NCBI GenBank assembly: GCA_023333565.1
Contig: JAJKFH010003229.1
Location: 1,462,001-1,526,000 of the forward strand
Length of the DNA stretch: 64,000 nucleotides
Direction of reading: 5' to 3'
Origin: Puffinus mauretanicus
Taxonomy: Eukaryota > Chordata > Aves > Procellariiformes > Procellariidae
Both the position numbers and the translations under genes were made by a program. Shown piece by piece: positions 14,721-29,820 of this stretch (positions are counted from its first letter, which is position 1; the number at the start of each line of letters is the position of its first letter). The notes under the pieces were generated by a model, which saw nothing but the letters and a program-made list of their open reading frames with translations, was not told the origin of the DNA and ran no database searches.

Positions 14721-17700
14721 AGAGCTGCCCTCAACAATTCCCCGATTAAATGCAATTCTGGAAGATCTGTGAGCTTTGAACCTGCATTTATAAACCAACT
14801 TAACCCTCCTCCCCTAGAAACCTCAACACTGGTTTAAATCCCTGCCATGGACCACAGCATCAGGGCAGATCGAGAGCTCCTTCTTTCAGCCCTCTGCCCT
14901 CCGGTGTAGCCAACCGCAGAAGGTGTAAGCTGAAAGTACTCGCTTCAGTTTTACCAGAGAAACACAACGCTAAGATAAATCTCCTCTTCGGGTCAGGTTC
15001 CTCAAGAGAGAGGCCAATGGCTCTCCACTGGCCCTCACGCTCCAAAGGCGAACCCGTCACATTCGAGGTACAGCAGAGTATGCAATTAGGTTCAAATATC
15101 TATTTTTAACTTTTAATCTTTTAGCTAGAAGGCTTCTCAAGGGGAAAATTAAAAACATTTTAAAAATTCATGAAAAACTGAAGAAACAGAATTACTGTCT
15201 TACAAGAGGTATGCAAACCCCGTATCTTAGTTCCCCAACTCTTTGTTTAAACAAACACAAAAAAACTTGCATGAATTTTATACGCCTAGAGTAATAAAAA
15301 AAATCACACCACGAAACATTGCAGGAGTCAACATCTAACTACCCTAACTTACAAAGCTCAGCATTGTAAGTTAAAATGCCACAATTAAAACAAGTATTTC
15401 TTTTTTTTTAGAAAAGGAGAGAACACTTATTTTCTTGCCTTCTTTAATATGTTAACATGTTACCACAATTTAGCTTTAAAAAAAAAAAAAGCAGGAACAC
15501 TTCTACTGGCAGAGATTTCCCTTTACTCTCTCAGTTTCTCTTCTCCTGCGGAACTAGTAAGCTCTGTATGGTTTAACAATCAGCCATCACTGTCCTTCCA
15601 CTGGGTAATTAGAGAATTTTCCAGTAACTGGGATAACACCTTGTCTTGCTCACCTTGATCAGTACAACTATCACACACTTACTCCTATCATCTTCAGAAA
15701 CTCGGAAGAGCATCTCAAACGTGACATATCTATAACAAACACCTGCAAAAAACTCTCCAAATTAATTTTTTTTCTTTATAGATGCAACACAACCCTATCA
15801 AAATTTCAATAAAAATAGAAGCGAGTCATTCCACAGGTGACATGTGCGAACGCGAACTCTATTCACAGTCAGCTCCTCCAACTGGGATCTCTATTAAGTT
15901 AATAAAGTGCAAGCAGTCGTACTGTGGCAGATTTTCATTTTTTTTTCACTCAAAATCGTAAGTTGTAAATTTATGGAGACCTTGCCTTGTGGCTTTATAA
16001 TAAGGAGCTTTTTGGGTTTTTTTTTGCTTTAGCTAGGAAGACAGCTAAAGTTGGGGGGAAAAAAAAAGCGGCCGTTTACTTGGAGTGCTATCAATTTAAC
16101 TCTAACAACATGACAACCTATGACTGTCTACTTAAAATCTCATTCCCTTCAGAAACGACATGACATCTCCCAGCTTAATGAAATTAGCAGAGCAAGTCAT
16201 GATCACATTTAGCTTTCTGTATTTTGAGTTGACAGGGCCATACTAATGAACTGCTCAGCATAGCACTTCATCTTATTGATTAGGACAGCTAAATGTTTCT
16301 AACCATAAAGAAATACCACAGCAATTAACAGACACTGTAAACAGAACTAAGGCATTTAGATTATGATCACGAATAATTCAAATAGCTTCCCAAGCTGAAC
16401 TCTGATAGAGTGTCCTTAAAGGACAGTAGGTTAATGGATTTGTCTGTTACATCTCCGGCTAAAATGGCAACACTGAGCTCCCAAATTAACTTTTTGTAAA
16501 CACCCGGAGTGGAAACACCACCTTTTTAAAAATTTTAGATCAGGAAAAAAAGACACACATTAAACTATTTAATATCTGAAGGTAAGTGCTTGCTATCACT
16601 CTGTAGCCCTGGTGTTTAAACTGAAAGCCTCTCACCTTTTGTAATAAGCAGCAATTTTATACGTTGTATTTTCAGCACGGCATCTGTGAAACTTGCAGTG
16701 ACACTGCAAAGTTTTAACAGGAGAACAGACTCATTGCTGAGACAGCCTTTGTGCTATCTCCCTGCTCTTTCGAGAAAACATGCCTCTAAGCCAAGATTTT
16801 TGCCATCTGATATTTCATTTCTGAAGAAAATAAGAAGTTGATCTGCTATGGCACTTTTTCTGATCGAAAACTGGCAGCTTCCTGCTTGTCAATAAATTAC
16901 TCTTGCTGCAAAATCCACAGTAACAGCCAACATTGATGGAGGCCTTTCTGCAGAGATGACGGTCAAAACACAGCAGTCAAGCCTAGGAGCACTTTTTGAC
17001 GCGAGGGCAAAGGAGGAGTACATTACCAGATCTGACCTTGGCCTTACCTATCCTAGATTTAGAGCTTCTGCTGGGCCTTTTGACGACACCTGAGCAAGAT
17101 ACTCCTATTAAGAGTGTATGGTTGAAAGATCTCCCTTCACTCCATTTTGCAAGCATATGCTTCACAGCATTGTTACTTCTATTTTCCCAAGAGCGAACAT
17201 GTCACAAGCACAGTGACTGACAGTGCTTCTAACATTAAAAAAAGGAAAACACATACATTTTTCAGATCATTGGCCAAAAACCTGCAGCTACTGCATTAAG
17301 CTATATATTGCACTCTACTCTTCTACATATTGTTTTCCTCTGCAATCATTCAGACTACAACAAAATTCACAGGAAAAAGCTGAAATCCATAAAGCTAAAA
17401 ATCCATTCTTGGTCCAAGATAACTAATTACGCTAAACAACAGATAGTTAAGAAGGGTATTTCTGATGCCACATTTTCTGGTTTCTTCCCATTTCTCTAAG
17501 CTGCCCTCCGCATCGAGCCTACATAACATGCAGCCTTTTGTTAATTTTACCGACCGAAGTAGCAAATGAAACCTTGTTAGCAAGACGCACCACGCTGCCC
17601 CTCTTGCCGGGGCCCCGCCACGGAACACGAGAGCATTCCCAAGGCACCTGCTGAAAAGAGCGTCTGGAAGAGATCGGTCCTCGTAGCCTTGATTTTTTGG

Positions 17701-20700
17701 GGATCTATTTTAATCCAGGACACACTCCTAAATTAAGAACAGTAACTGAAAGCAATTAATTCAAGAAAGCATTGTTGTCATTTAGTTTTGTAAGGCTGAT
17801 GGATATGAGAGGAGAAAAATAGAGACACGTGAAGCCGCTCAAGCTCCTTTGGTCTGGACTGGCTGGCACGGGTGGGGTCTCTGACGCTTACTGCCTGCGC
17901 CTCCTCCCTAACCTGGGGTCTCTCCCACCTACACAAACCCCAGTTTTATAAACACCTCAGCAGCTCCGTATGTTTTAAAAACTTCATTATGACAAGCAAT
18001 CCTGAGCTGATAAGGCCTGCATGCCAATTTCCAACCTTGCGTTGTAATTTTGCTCATATGTTCAGCATGGCATCTATTGGTAAGAAAAAGCACAAAAACC
18101 AGTAAACAAGGGATAGTCTAACAAAATTACTGCATACTATTTCATCTCTTGTGCAAACATCCAGAAGTGTTCACCTCCAACATGCCCACCTGCATGCCTC
18201 ATGGCTTTACACAGATCTTCCACCTTCAGCTCTTACAGCAGCCTCTGCCACAGATTTTTGCCTCTCCCCAAACTTAACAGCTCAGAAGACTAAACATGCA
18301 CAACTCTTCCAATTGATGTATTTAATGTACATCTAGGCTATGCTGCCATCTGAAGACTAAGCTTTACCCCACACCACAACTGTATTTTCACTAGGACAGC
18401 ACTAGCAAAGCTTTCCAGGGAATGAAAAGTGTGCTAGAAACTGCTGGTGAGTCCATCCCGAGATATCCAGGTAAGACACTAAAAACATCACTTACATATT
18501 GCATATCACACCAAGAGAAAGAAACAACTTTCTCTTCAGCCCTCTCCCTTCCCATCAAGTTTGTCTTGAAGACCAAAAGCATCACAGCACTTTGGGAAGA
18601 AATACAGTTTGGTTTCCTCCCCAGGCAAAGCATCGTGATGATGCTTCACTACCATAACAAAGCCAAAAATAAAAAATTAAATTTAGCTGAGATAACAACT
18701 GATTTCAAGAGAGGTCTCTAGTCTGCACAAGTTACTGATAACATAAAACCTAATGAACTATTATTGATTTTAACAGAGACATCCAATAGCAGTTCCATCA
18801 CAAAGGGGACTGAACAGCAGTATTTCAGGGGGGAAAAAAGTAGCATTTCTTTTAAAACACATACACTTAGAAAGATGAAAAACAACTCAAAAAAGGCAAG
18901 AGAGTGAAATGAGAGTAGAACTAGCTGCGGTGATAAGTGATTTGTCCCATACATGCTGTCACAACATTTTGAACACATGAATTCGTGAATCACTGATGAC
19001 ATCAAAGGTATATCCAGCTAAAATAAGTGCGTTGGTGAAGAATTTTATGTATCGTTCAAGTTTTCTTCACAGCCAATGGTTTAATTCATTTACATTCATT
19101 CCCTGCCAAGAAGAATTATCTGCATCACAATGCAATTAAATAATCTAGAGCACTGATCTACATAGCTTCTATACAGTAATGCTGAATAACGTAAAGCTAC
19201 AGTCCAGCTTATTACAGTAACGTCTGTAGTGGCAAATCTCTCCTTGACTAATCCTAAAGCTCTCGGACAGATTAGTCTCCCAAAGAATAACTCATGCGAC
19301 ACAAATTACATTAACAGCAACTATTTGCTTTATTAGTATTCTACAAAAGTAAAAACTCCCAGCATATTAATGAAACTGTAATCACATATTATTTTGTCTA
19401 CTTTGCATATGACCTCAAAGAATTAGCATGTGCTTTTTCTCCTGCCTCTTGGCAAATCATTAAATAACAGTTAGACCAATTAGCACGCCGTCTCAAGCTA
19501 ACTCCAAAAGTTATGCTCGGGTTTTCACAGTATATCCAGTTTTCAAAGACCAAATAAAACACCACTCATCACTTCTACAAGACATATGGGTCAGAGATCA
19601 ATTTCTAGAATGAGAACTACCTAAATTTGAAAAATGGCAACTACAGGATTCTGAAAAAAATTACCTCAATCGATCGTACACTAGAGTTCTCTGTAAATAC
19701 ATTAGTCTAATATGTCACAAAATGTTTGAATGCCAGCCTGACATTTTTGATATAGCAAACAAAACTATTAAACTGTTATAAATTTTTTAATTATTAACTT
19801 TCAAAAGTGTGGTAAGGTTACAAGTTCTGAAAGAAAGGATGCATGGCCGCGGTAATGCTCAACGCTGACAGCAGGTTCTCCCTTGAAGAATTTCAGCATT
19901 TCAGAGGTCTGTCTTCCAGCCACAAGACTCATTTCACCTCGAGACGTGTGCATCTTCCTGCATGCTCCTCTGCTACGTTTCCTTTTTAAGAGCAGCTAAA
20001 TGCTGAAGTGCTTAAAATATTATTTGACAGCAAAGACATTTAAAATGCCTTTCAAGTATAGGCTTTCGGTATTTTGCCTACTCTCAAAGAGAAAGCACAG
20101 TAAGAACTCCTTCTTTGGGTGGGGATATTAAAAAAAAAAAAGAAAATCCAATCAACACTAAAAAGCGGGATCAGAAGACAACTCCGTAAGAGAAAGCCTA
20201 TCGGGTATACAACTGCTTATCGGTTATAACTGCTTTGGATAAGGAAAGGCATAATTCCGTTGTTTTCCCATCAGATTGTATCAAAGAAATATTTACAAAC
20301 CTGGTCAAATTAGGACAAAAATAAGTCCTGGCAAAGCCACCTGAATGACGTTGTTTAATTACTGGAGCCTGTCTTTGAAAATAGGTGTTTCATGGTATTT
20401 TTCTGATGGTTTGAGAGGGAAAACAGTCATTCCAAGTGTTTATTTGATGTCAAAATGTCGACTTAAATACAATAAAGGAAAAAAATAAGACATCACACAA
20501 GCATTAAAAGACTAAGATGTAAGGAATCTGTTTCCTTCCCATGTTAAGATGTAGTACAGAGATGCCTCTGCTTTCCCCTTTTCCAGCCCTGGTAATTTAA
20601 CACATCCATTTGAGGAGAGGTGCAAAGGGTCTTTAGTGCATCCGTGCACTCCACGTCCACACGGCATGCTAGATGCCATTTATACAATTTCTGAGACACT

Positions 20701-23700
20701 CAAAAAGGATTTTGGTAGCAGAGTACAGAGGACTGAAGGAAGTTTTCCAATTACAAAATTAAAAAAAGGAATGCTTTACCTTAACAAAAAAAAAAAGTGT
20801 TTGGAGTTTTTCAGCTCATTACCATTTCATCTTAACATCAAAAGGCCTTTTCCTATCAAACACCATTATTTACGACAGAAAGCGTAGCACCCCTCCTCAT
20901 CCATTCTCTCTGTCATTCCTTTCTGTAGTTACAAAAGTAATTAGTGTATTTGCTAATAGTTCTTCATAATCCCTATTTCAACAACAAGTGTTGGCTTTGT
21001 TCACAACTAAGGTTATACTCAGAAAACGTAGGCTACACAAGGTTTTACCCTCAAGAGGTTTTCCATCAAGAGACCAAAGTAACACAACTTCACTCCAGAT
21101 AGCTCCGCTATTAACTTATAATTAAGGACTACAACATAATATGAAAATAAGCATCAGACCTTGTATGTGCTATTAAGCATCAAAACATCAAAAAATATTC
21201 CCTAGAGGTCCCTAAGATGGCTTCTATGATTTAGGTTGTTTTATTCTGCAAACACTAACCTGAAGCCACTTCTATAAGCCTTCAAAGTGTGTTTAATTTG
21301 TATTAATTGCTTCATTTGCAACTACTTTCAGTAACAGCCTCCATATCTACAACTTACTCAAGAACAGCAAATGCCCTCCTTATTTTAGGAGATGATTAAA
21401 ATAATCTCTCCCTGCTTTCCATTTTTAATACTACCACCAGTTCCAGCCCTTCAACCACGAAGTCAATGACTACAGTTTTAAGGTTTAACAATTTCTGCTG
21501 ACAATAAAAATCAAAAGGGGGTTCAAATATTGTGAAGAATTAAGCATACCCAAGTTATACACCACCCTTCCAACCCATGCCTATGCTTCCTCCAAACTTT
21601 TATACCACCCTCAGGTTGAAATTTGAGGTTTCTTGTTAACTAAAGCGGCAGCAATTTGCATGCAAAACAGTTTGCTTCCTCTATGACTATTAACAAAATA
21701 AAAAAAATTCTATTTTTGAAGTGGGGCTGCTCATAGCTATTTTTTCCTAAAGAAGAAGAAAGGTAAAAATAAAATGAGTGTAAAAGGACATTCTACTTGG
21801 CCTTACACATTTAGCGAGCAAAACACGAGATAACCTTGTTATCCCCTGCAGAAAGATCCGAGTTTCTTCCACTGGACTATGTCTGGTCTACTACACCCTA
21901 CCAGTGAAGATCACTGCTCAATTCCAGAAGTCCACAGTGCAAACCAGGTATATGCCATGCTAATATAGGCTTGTGTCACTAGACACAAATCCATGGCTTC
22001 TTGCCCTTTGGTTAACCATCAGCTTTATAGCAAAGCGTAACAGAATACAGACTGCCAGACTTCCTATTTAAGCCATAAAATACTAGTTCTCCTCCTAGTT
22101 TTATTAGGTACCTAAGCAGAACACAAGTGCTTTGAAGACTGTTTATATTTAAAAACCTGCTCATGTAGATAAGTAATGAAAAAATCTCTTCCTTTCTTAT
22201 AAATGCAATCGGGACAAAGAAATAAAAATAAAGCACCCAAATTAGAAAAGGAGGAAATATCAAATTACTGTCTCCCCACAACTTTAAGATGGCTGTTTGT
22301 CAAAACCAAGGAAAATCTGCCATCTTCCAATTTCTCTTTAGAGATGAACAGTGTCACAAGAGTAAGAGGTTGTCAAAATCAACATGAATAATTTAGAAAC
22401 AGTGTTTTATTCTATAATGTTAATATAGAAACAGCAGCAGCAATTATTGTTGTCAACAGCCTACAGAAATAGGTCAAAAAACATTTTACTGATTGCTCAG
22501 TAAAACTGCTCAGTACAGTTGCTCCCTCTTCAAAGACAAATATTTCTGGCAAACAGTAACAAAAGGGCCATGTCCCTAAACTACAGAAAACCCTGGGAAG
22601 ACCCACATCTCCTTTACAAAAAGCCGTCAGCTTTGGAGAAGCTCAAGCACTCTGTGAACTAAAAGGAACCTGAAATTTGGTTGAGAAGCAGACTCCACTG
22701 AAAAGCTCCTGGAAAATCAGAGATGTTTATTTGCCCTGACTACAACCTGTTTAACCCAAGTGTAAATATTTGTGTGCAGTCCTCCTGGCCTGCTTCATAA
22801 ATAGCAATGCCAAAAAGGCATCACAACAGTGCACTGCCCACTTCTCCACAGCAGCTCAAGGACTGCCTGCTCCACAAATATATTAAAAACAAGTCTGTCT
22901 CCAAGGTTGCAGAGGAAGCAATAGTTTTCTGGCAGCCAACCATTCTTCTCACCCGTACCCTTCACAAGGTCTTGAGGCATATGTTGTATTTATTCCATAA
23001 GTCTTAGTTTTAACACTTCCTCAGGTCATCTTCCAAGTACCAGTAGGATGCTACCCGAACCCAGGCCCAGGCATCTGTGTACCTTGAAATCAAAATAAGT
23101 GTCAAAACCAAACCAAAAATACACCAGGACCAAGCACTGAGTTTACAAGGCTATCTCATGGAGCAACTGGGAGGTAAGCGCTGCCCTCCCCAAATTGCTG
23201 AGCGACCCAGCAACCAAGTGCTTACGAGAGATATTTGCAAGACTTCAGCAGAAATTCTGCTATCCTATCTGTAATGAAGAACAGACCTGCACACGCGCGT
23301 GCGAACACACACCCGAGAGAGGAGGGATTTCCCCAGCTAGGGCCCCTGGAAACACTAGCAAGCAATGAAGAGGGCCACAGGAGCAGCAAAAGCCTAGCTC
23401 ATGTGCAGAGCCTGTCCAGCTTCAGCATGCAAACACTTCCATGCTCCTGCGAGAGAGACTAAAAACTAAAATTTAGCTACAAAAATCAGTATCTCTGAAT
23501 GTGGTCATAAATGTGAGGAAAGTATCAGGGAGCGGGGGGGAAGTATTCCTAACAAGTCAGATAAAGTAGATTTTTCTGTCAGCTACATGAACATAATAAA
23601 AAGGTATTTGTCTACAACTAAGTGCAGTGTCAAAAGTTTCTTATCCACCGCTAACACTATGGAGCACCTTACCAGCAACATGGCTGCTTCCAAAAAAACC

Positions 23701-23768
23701 CCTGAAACCCACACACCCTCAACCTTCAAGTTGAGTACCTTAATTTAAGAAGATGTTAAGGTGTTTGA
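14721..23768. other. Intron 1 segment, no gene or repeat seen
   Basis: AT-rich unique sequence with short A/T runs only. No open frame with coding character on either strand and no RNA gene recognised. Confidence 0.65.
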
Positions 23769-24206
23769 ATGCATCCAGGAAGGTAACAAAGCTGGTGAAA
23801 GAGCTGGAAGGCATGTCCCGTGAGGAGCGGCTAAGGACTTTGGGCTTGTCTAGTTTGGAGAAAAGGGGGCTCAGGGGGGACCTCATTGCTCTCTATGGCT
23901 TCCTGAGGAGGGGAAGCGGAGAGGGAGGTGCTGATCTCTTCTCCCTGGGATCCAGTGACAGGACGCATGGGCACGGTTCAAAGCTGTGCCAGGGGAGGTT
24001 TAGATTGGACATTGGGAAGCATTTCTTTACCGAGAGGGTGGTCAAACCCTGGAACAGGCTTCCTGCCCCAAGCCTGTCAGTGTTTAAGAGGCGTTTGGAC
24101 AGTGCCCTTAATAACATGCTTTAACTTGGTCAGCCCTGAAGCGGTCAGGCAGTTGGACTAGTGATCGTTGTAGGGCCCTTCCGACTGAAATAGCCTATTC
24201 TAGTCT
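23769..24206 (+). mobile_element. CR1 LINE 3' fragment (~440 bp)
   Basis: The fragment shows the CR1 series of landmarks: a GAGGAGCGGCTAAGG block, TCTAGTTTGGAGAAAAGG, GACCTCATTGCTCTCTA, TTTAGATTGGACATTGGGAA, GTGGTCAAACCCTGGAACAG, GTTGGACTAGTGATCGTTG, and a degenerate TATTCTAGTCTA tail. It is 5'-truncated and lies in intron 1, antisense to APP. The encoded peptide of about 123 residues is the end of the ORF2 region and is not an independent gene. The sequence differs clearly from the copy at 49.6-51.7 kb, so the two belong to different CR1 subfamilies. Confidence 0.93.
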
Positions 24207-24602
24207 AACCTCTACGGAACTTTGGTCACAACCAGACCAGCAGCGCAGGCAGTTTGATACGCGTGACGACGTGCATCACCGAAGGCGGGGGGGACAACAG
24301 GGGGAATGGGCACAACACAGACAGACCCAACCAGGTCTCTTCTGCAGTTATCTTAAGAGTCCATAGCCAAATTTACGGATTTTGCAGTTAGCCATCAGTG
24401 TAACAGTAGCTGAAAACCCTCACATCTACCAAGTCTCCCCAGCCCGTGGGTACCTCCACATGGTTTAGTCACATTTTATTATAAAAACTGCCATTTTGGC
24501 AGGAAGAAAAATGATGACAAGTGGGTTGACCAGAATTATCCAAGACTGGAATGACTTTCAGGAAGCACTAAATCTAGTGCAGCACCAACTAACACTAAAC
24601 AC

Positions 24603-24625
24603 GGGGTGGGGGGGGAGGGGGGGAG
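24603..24625 (+). repeat. G-rich run, candidate G-quadruplex
   Basis: Runs of 4, 8 and 7 G separated by single bases (GGGGTGGGGGGGGAGGGGGG pattern), enough for four G-tracts on the plus strand, the template strand of APP intron 1. Confidence 0.6.
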
Positions 24626-27600
24626 CGGAATCAAGATTTTACAAGCCAAATAAAAAGTGCGTTAAGAAGGTGGAGGTAAAAAAAAAAGCCAATCTTGCTC
24701 CCAAGCTATTCATTTAGATTCTGAAACAGTCTTTAGTCATTTACATGGCTATATAATGTATTGACTAATAGCAGCAAGTATAATAAACAAGAAACAACAA
24801 CAAAAAAACCAATTCCTGTCAGAATTAAATATCCTCTATCTCATTTGGAAAAAAAAGCAGCAAAAAAAAGATGCAATCCAGCAGGTGTACACGTTTGACA
24901 GAAGAAGTGTTTAATGATACCAATAAATATGACAAGTGTTATGATTTCTTTTGGTATGTCTAACATGCAGAAATCCTATGATACTGCATTTAAATCTCAT
25001 CACTTGAAAGCCTGTCATTACCCCAAAACAAACATAAAACTGCTTTACAAAACCGAATTAAGGTCTTGCACTGAAATATATTAATTGTAAACCATCTAAT
25101 TTCAGCATTGTGTTTTCTATTCCAATGCTCAGAGCGTAGAAGAAAAAGAAGAGTATATTTCACAGCAACACAACAGACTACAGAATTATTCCAAGCTTAG
25201 TAATAACTTTTGGGTTCTTGTTATACCCATGAAACTCACTCCTTTAAAATTGAAACTACAAGGTGAGAGCAAGCATACAAAAAAAGTCCTAAATAAGATC
25301 TAGTTTTCATTTATATCAAAGCACCTTTTTCTTGCAAAAGGGTACCCTAAGTTGCTGTAAGTTATATTTTAAATCTATTTCAATGCATGTGTACCTGGGA
25401 AGGATGTGAAAAGGAAAATTACTATATGCAGAGCCATACTCCATACCATGAAACAAATTTAAATTATATCTGTCAGGTCAAAAATTGAGGAACAATCCTA
25501 GTTCAACAAATTTGATAAACAAGTTCACATTTGAGCAATGTCAGTTTCTCAAATGAACTATATCACTCAAATGTCAGTGATCTGTAATTTATTGACTTAT
25601 TTTTAAACAAAATAGCAGTCTTCAGTTTTCAGGAATTCATGTGAAGTAGCTGTTGACTTTAACATAGCTTCACATCTCATTCAGCACATTTCCAGCACCT
25701 CATTCGCTTAAGCATCTCATGGAAGAAGAATTCTTCTGTATAGTATCCTTCCTTTATAATAGCTTTTTTTATGCTATTTATTTTTTCACCTTTTCCTGCT
25801 AAAACTGGGCTGCAAAAGGATAGTCTGTAAGAGGATGCTATTCCATCTGAGGGATGCTTACATCTTACCTCCACTCCATAAAATTTACTAGTACTCAACC
25901 TCTCACAGAATTGTATCTTTAATTTAGAAGCATTTTGAAGAAGGAAGAAAGGAAGAAAGGAAATAAGTTATTTAAATTACCTCTTCAGCACTGCTTTTAT
26001 TCTTTTTAGATCCTATATGGGATGCCCATATGGGCAAATCAGCAGACTTTGTTTACAGTACAGTCCCAGAACAGATGACAATATGATTTCAAACACCGCT
26101 GTTTAAATGTTTAGACTTGTAACTTTCTAAATAAATAATAACTAAAAAAAAAACAGTATGAAAACCACAATACTCAAATTGCACTTCCAAGCGTGACTCT
26201 CATATGACTGATGTATTACATTGTGCTAACATCCTGTATTTTTGACAATATAGTAATTAGACAAAGTGAGTTAAAGTATAAAAGGCACCTGAGTTTTCCT
26301 GAAACAAGCTCCCTTGAAAAGAGATACCACATTTTCCAGGTTTGGAAAATCCTGTAGGCTTACATCATTTTCCTATTGTAGAAAGACAACGCTAAACTAT
26401 TGAACTAATTACTCTAAACCTACAGAATTATTACGGCAGTGGAGGAAATATTTTTGTAAGCTCCTCCAAGAAGGAACAGAAGCTGCAACCCATCTGCTCA
26501 GCAGATTTTTCTTGTGTCACGGTCTGACTGAACAAACCCTTATCCACCCGAGCAGAAATTCACCACGGCCAGAAGAGCTGAGATTTTGCGTGTGAAACAG
26601 GACCTCCACCCTGCATCAACTGACTTTCAAAGGAAGCTCTGAGGTTGATACTTTATTCTCATTATTATTTATTTTGCATACAGTTCATTATCTGCCCTCA
26701 ACACAGAGGCACAACCTGCTAAAGCAACTGCTCCACGGACCATGTGGCTTATGTTATTCTTCAAAGTATGCAGAATGGTATCCTCCTCTGCTGCCATTTG
26801 GCTGAACCACAAACATTTGAATGGAGCCATGTGAGAAGGCTGATGTAACCCACTAGTTTTAACATAAAATGTTTCAGCTATTTTGCACTGTTACAGCACT
26901 CCATACATATGCCAAAGGTCCCCCTCATCTTCATTTGATGCAGGACTATTCCCCGCCCAGGCGGCGAGCCTGTGACTCACAGTCTTCTCTGCAAGTTGTC
27001 CGACTGGTTGGCTTACTAGAATTATTATTATTAATAAAAATAATGATTTCCCAATTTCATTCCACAAAAAATGTGAAGATGAATTAACAAGATATTTCTG
27101 GCATTTGCTTTAACCATTAGTGTTTGGCAAGGTGAGGACTCATTGACTGCTACAAGGAAGAGCACGTCCGTAAGATCCTTCCCGAGGTATTATTTATGCT
27201 ACCCAAGATGCCAACATGTCTCTAATTAGACAAACCTTTTTTTAGCTCACAAAAACACCAATATGAGCAAGCCAGAAGGAACTAATCTGTCAACACTAGG
27301 ATTAAACAACATAGCAAATTACCTGGACTACTTTCAAAGCATGTACAGAAGCCTGATATTAGTTACCACATGACAGAGTCAAACAGATGGTTGACAGATT
27401 TTGATTCATTTTTAGTTCAATTTTCAGAAGTTTTGAAGGGACAGTCCTTCAATCCTTCCCCCATAAAAAGGTATTAAATTCTACCCCTTCATAACATCAA
27501 TACTGTGATGAGAAGGGAATTAATACAGCATTACTTAGACACCCCATGCTGAAACAGATCCTGCCCTGGATCTGTTTTTCGGGTACCTGAGTCACCTGCT

Positions 27601-29801
27601 ATTAAAAAAGATAAGAAAAGACCACCCAAACCCTACTGTCCCACTAGACACAAGCTTTCTTCTACACCACTGTGCACCCAGCTGCTCTTTTTGAGCAGCT
27701 ACTCCATGTTCAGTACAGGTTTTCATAATAAAAATTTTAAGTATCATGATTTTTTTCATAATAATCATGTTGCACTTTAGAAAGAAAGTCTGGCCTTCAA
27801 GCTGTGATGTTATGCCCAACTCTCACTGTCTCCAAGATGAAGCCATTTCTCTGTGTCTCTGCTTTTTGGCTCTAGTAGACAGAGACAGCTTATTTAATTT
27901 CATCCACCACACCAAAACCAAGTCTATCATTATTACACACATAAATGATAAAAACCTAAGTTTTTAGAAACAGACCTTCAGAAGTGCTTAACAGAGAAAG
28001 GCAGAGAATTCTACAGTTTGGGGAATAATTGTAATATTCCATCGTTCTCTCAACTGGGCACATTTCAGGCTTTCCCCTCTACAATTTGCACTTTGCATGT
28101 TCTTTTACTCATTAAAGGCTACTGTACTATGCGCGCCATAGATATGAACTTCATGTCTTTGTGCTAACACTCAAAGCCAAGAACCTCTTCCTTCCCAGAA
28201 CTTGCAAGTATGGAACAGGAGGAGGCGAAAGAACAAGCAGATGAAGACAGAGGGAAGCCCTCACAGAAACAACCCAACAGCTTTGTTCGGCAGTAAGGCA
28301 TGATGGATCACAGCACAAATTCTCCCTTTAGCAGGGATCACTCAGCAGATATATACATACCCTCTGCACAATCGTGACAGACTTACAAGAGGAAATCATA
28401 TAAACCAAGAGTCTTAGTCTTATTGGAAATAATAAACAGAAGGAGTTACTGGCTTGTCTGTGCAAACCAGTTATTCTATAGAACACAACTCTTCAGCTTA
28501 AAAAACTAAGCAAAACCACCCAAAATTGGACTTAAGGGAATTCTGTCAGCTCTGAATCAAATAAATTTCCAGTGATACAAGAACGGAGAGAAAGATAATT
28601 ATGATAAGCCTACAACTTTCCAAGATCCATTATGCAATTCAAGACGACCAAAAAAGCAAATTAATATGCAGGAAGCAATATGGAACAAGAGGAAAAAAAA
28701 CCCCAAGCCACACTGCTCCAATACATGAAGGCCAATGCTACAGAAGTACATTAAATTTTTCTGATTCATGCATTTAAATTTTCAAACTCTACCTGTGGTA
28801 TCTCACAGCAACTGTTCTTCGTGCCTAAAAAAATGTATGTTTAAAGACTCAGCCTTCATCTGAGTCTCATTCTTCCACAGATGTTCTTTACAAAAATCTT
28901 TACTGATTTCAATGTTTTTAGTGTTAACACAAAAAAGACAGCACAATACCATGTTGATGTTCTCACTCTTTCCTATTCACATTGCATACTACCACTGTGG
29001 GTTCTGGATTTCTGATCTTACCGAGCACTATGGAATACCATGACCTACGACACATGGCAGTACCTGGACTGTTGCTTAGTTTTGGGGGGGACTAGACCCT
29101 GTAAATCCAAGGGCTTTCTTCCAGTATCACATTCTTATAATAACTTTCTAATAATGCAGTAGTAGGTATCTCCTTCAAGTTTAGTTACGCAAAACTTCTT
29201 TGAAACATGAGAAAAATTGTGCCAGACAGCTCTTGCTCTTCCATGAGAAGACATGCTGTTATTATAGTTAACAGAAGCTTGCACAAACCTCTCACATTCA
29301 GACAAGGGTAGAGAAAGTAACTAACTGAAGAGGTGAATGAGAAGCCAAAATTCAGAGCGGGGGTTTCTGGTTTTTTAACTATACTAAGGACTCCAAGAGT
29401 CCTCTGCTAGGTCCACTCACTAACAGCAGCTGCTCTCAGTCTTGACAACAGTGGGAACAGAAGAGAGATGCTCACATGCATTTGATTTGAAGGCCCATGA
29501 GAAGTATTGCGTTCAAAAGGAGCATCCTTAAAGACTATTTCAAATTCACACTAATTGAATTTAACAGACTTTTATGAAAGAGGTTAAAATGAACTCTGAG
29601 GCACTTTCAGATCCTCAAGTGACACAGATAAATGAGATTATTCTTTGTTAACTATTGTTATCAGATATGAGAGAAGTGATCCAAATGAGAACACACAATA
29701 AAGATGAAGTGCTGTTTCCTTACCAGTAAGTACACTAAAATGACCACAGATCATTATGTACAAAAAACCCGAAGCATTAGTCCTCTCCTAAGGGAAGGAA
29801 C

Positions 29802-29820
29802 AAAAAAAAAAAAAAAAAAA
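29802..29820. repeat. A19 homopolymer
   Basis: Nineteen A residues. An AATAAA occurs about 100 bp upstream, but I see no processed-pseudogene body before it. Confidence 0.95.

Noticed and set aside
23753..24124. 123-codon plus-strand frame with protein-like composition
   Set aside because: It is the CR1 3' coding end, part of a truncated transposon.
29690..29820. AATAAA followed by an A19 run, resembling a processed pseudogene tail
   Set aside because: The distance from AATAAA to the A-run is too long, and no retrogene coding body or flanking duplication is visible.
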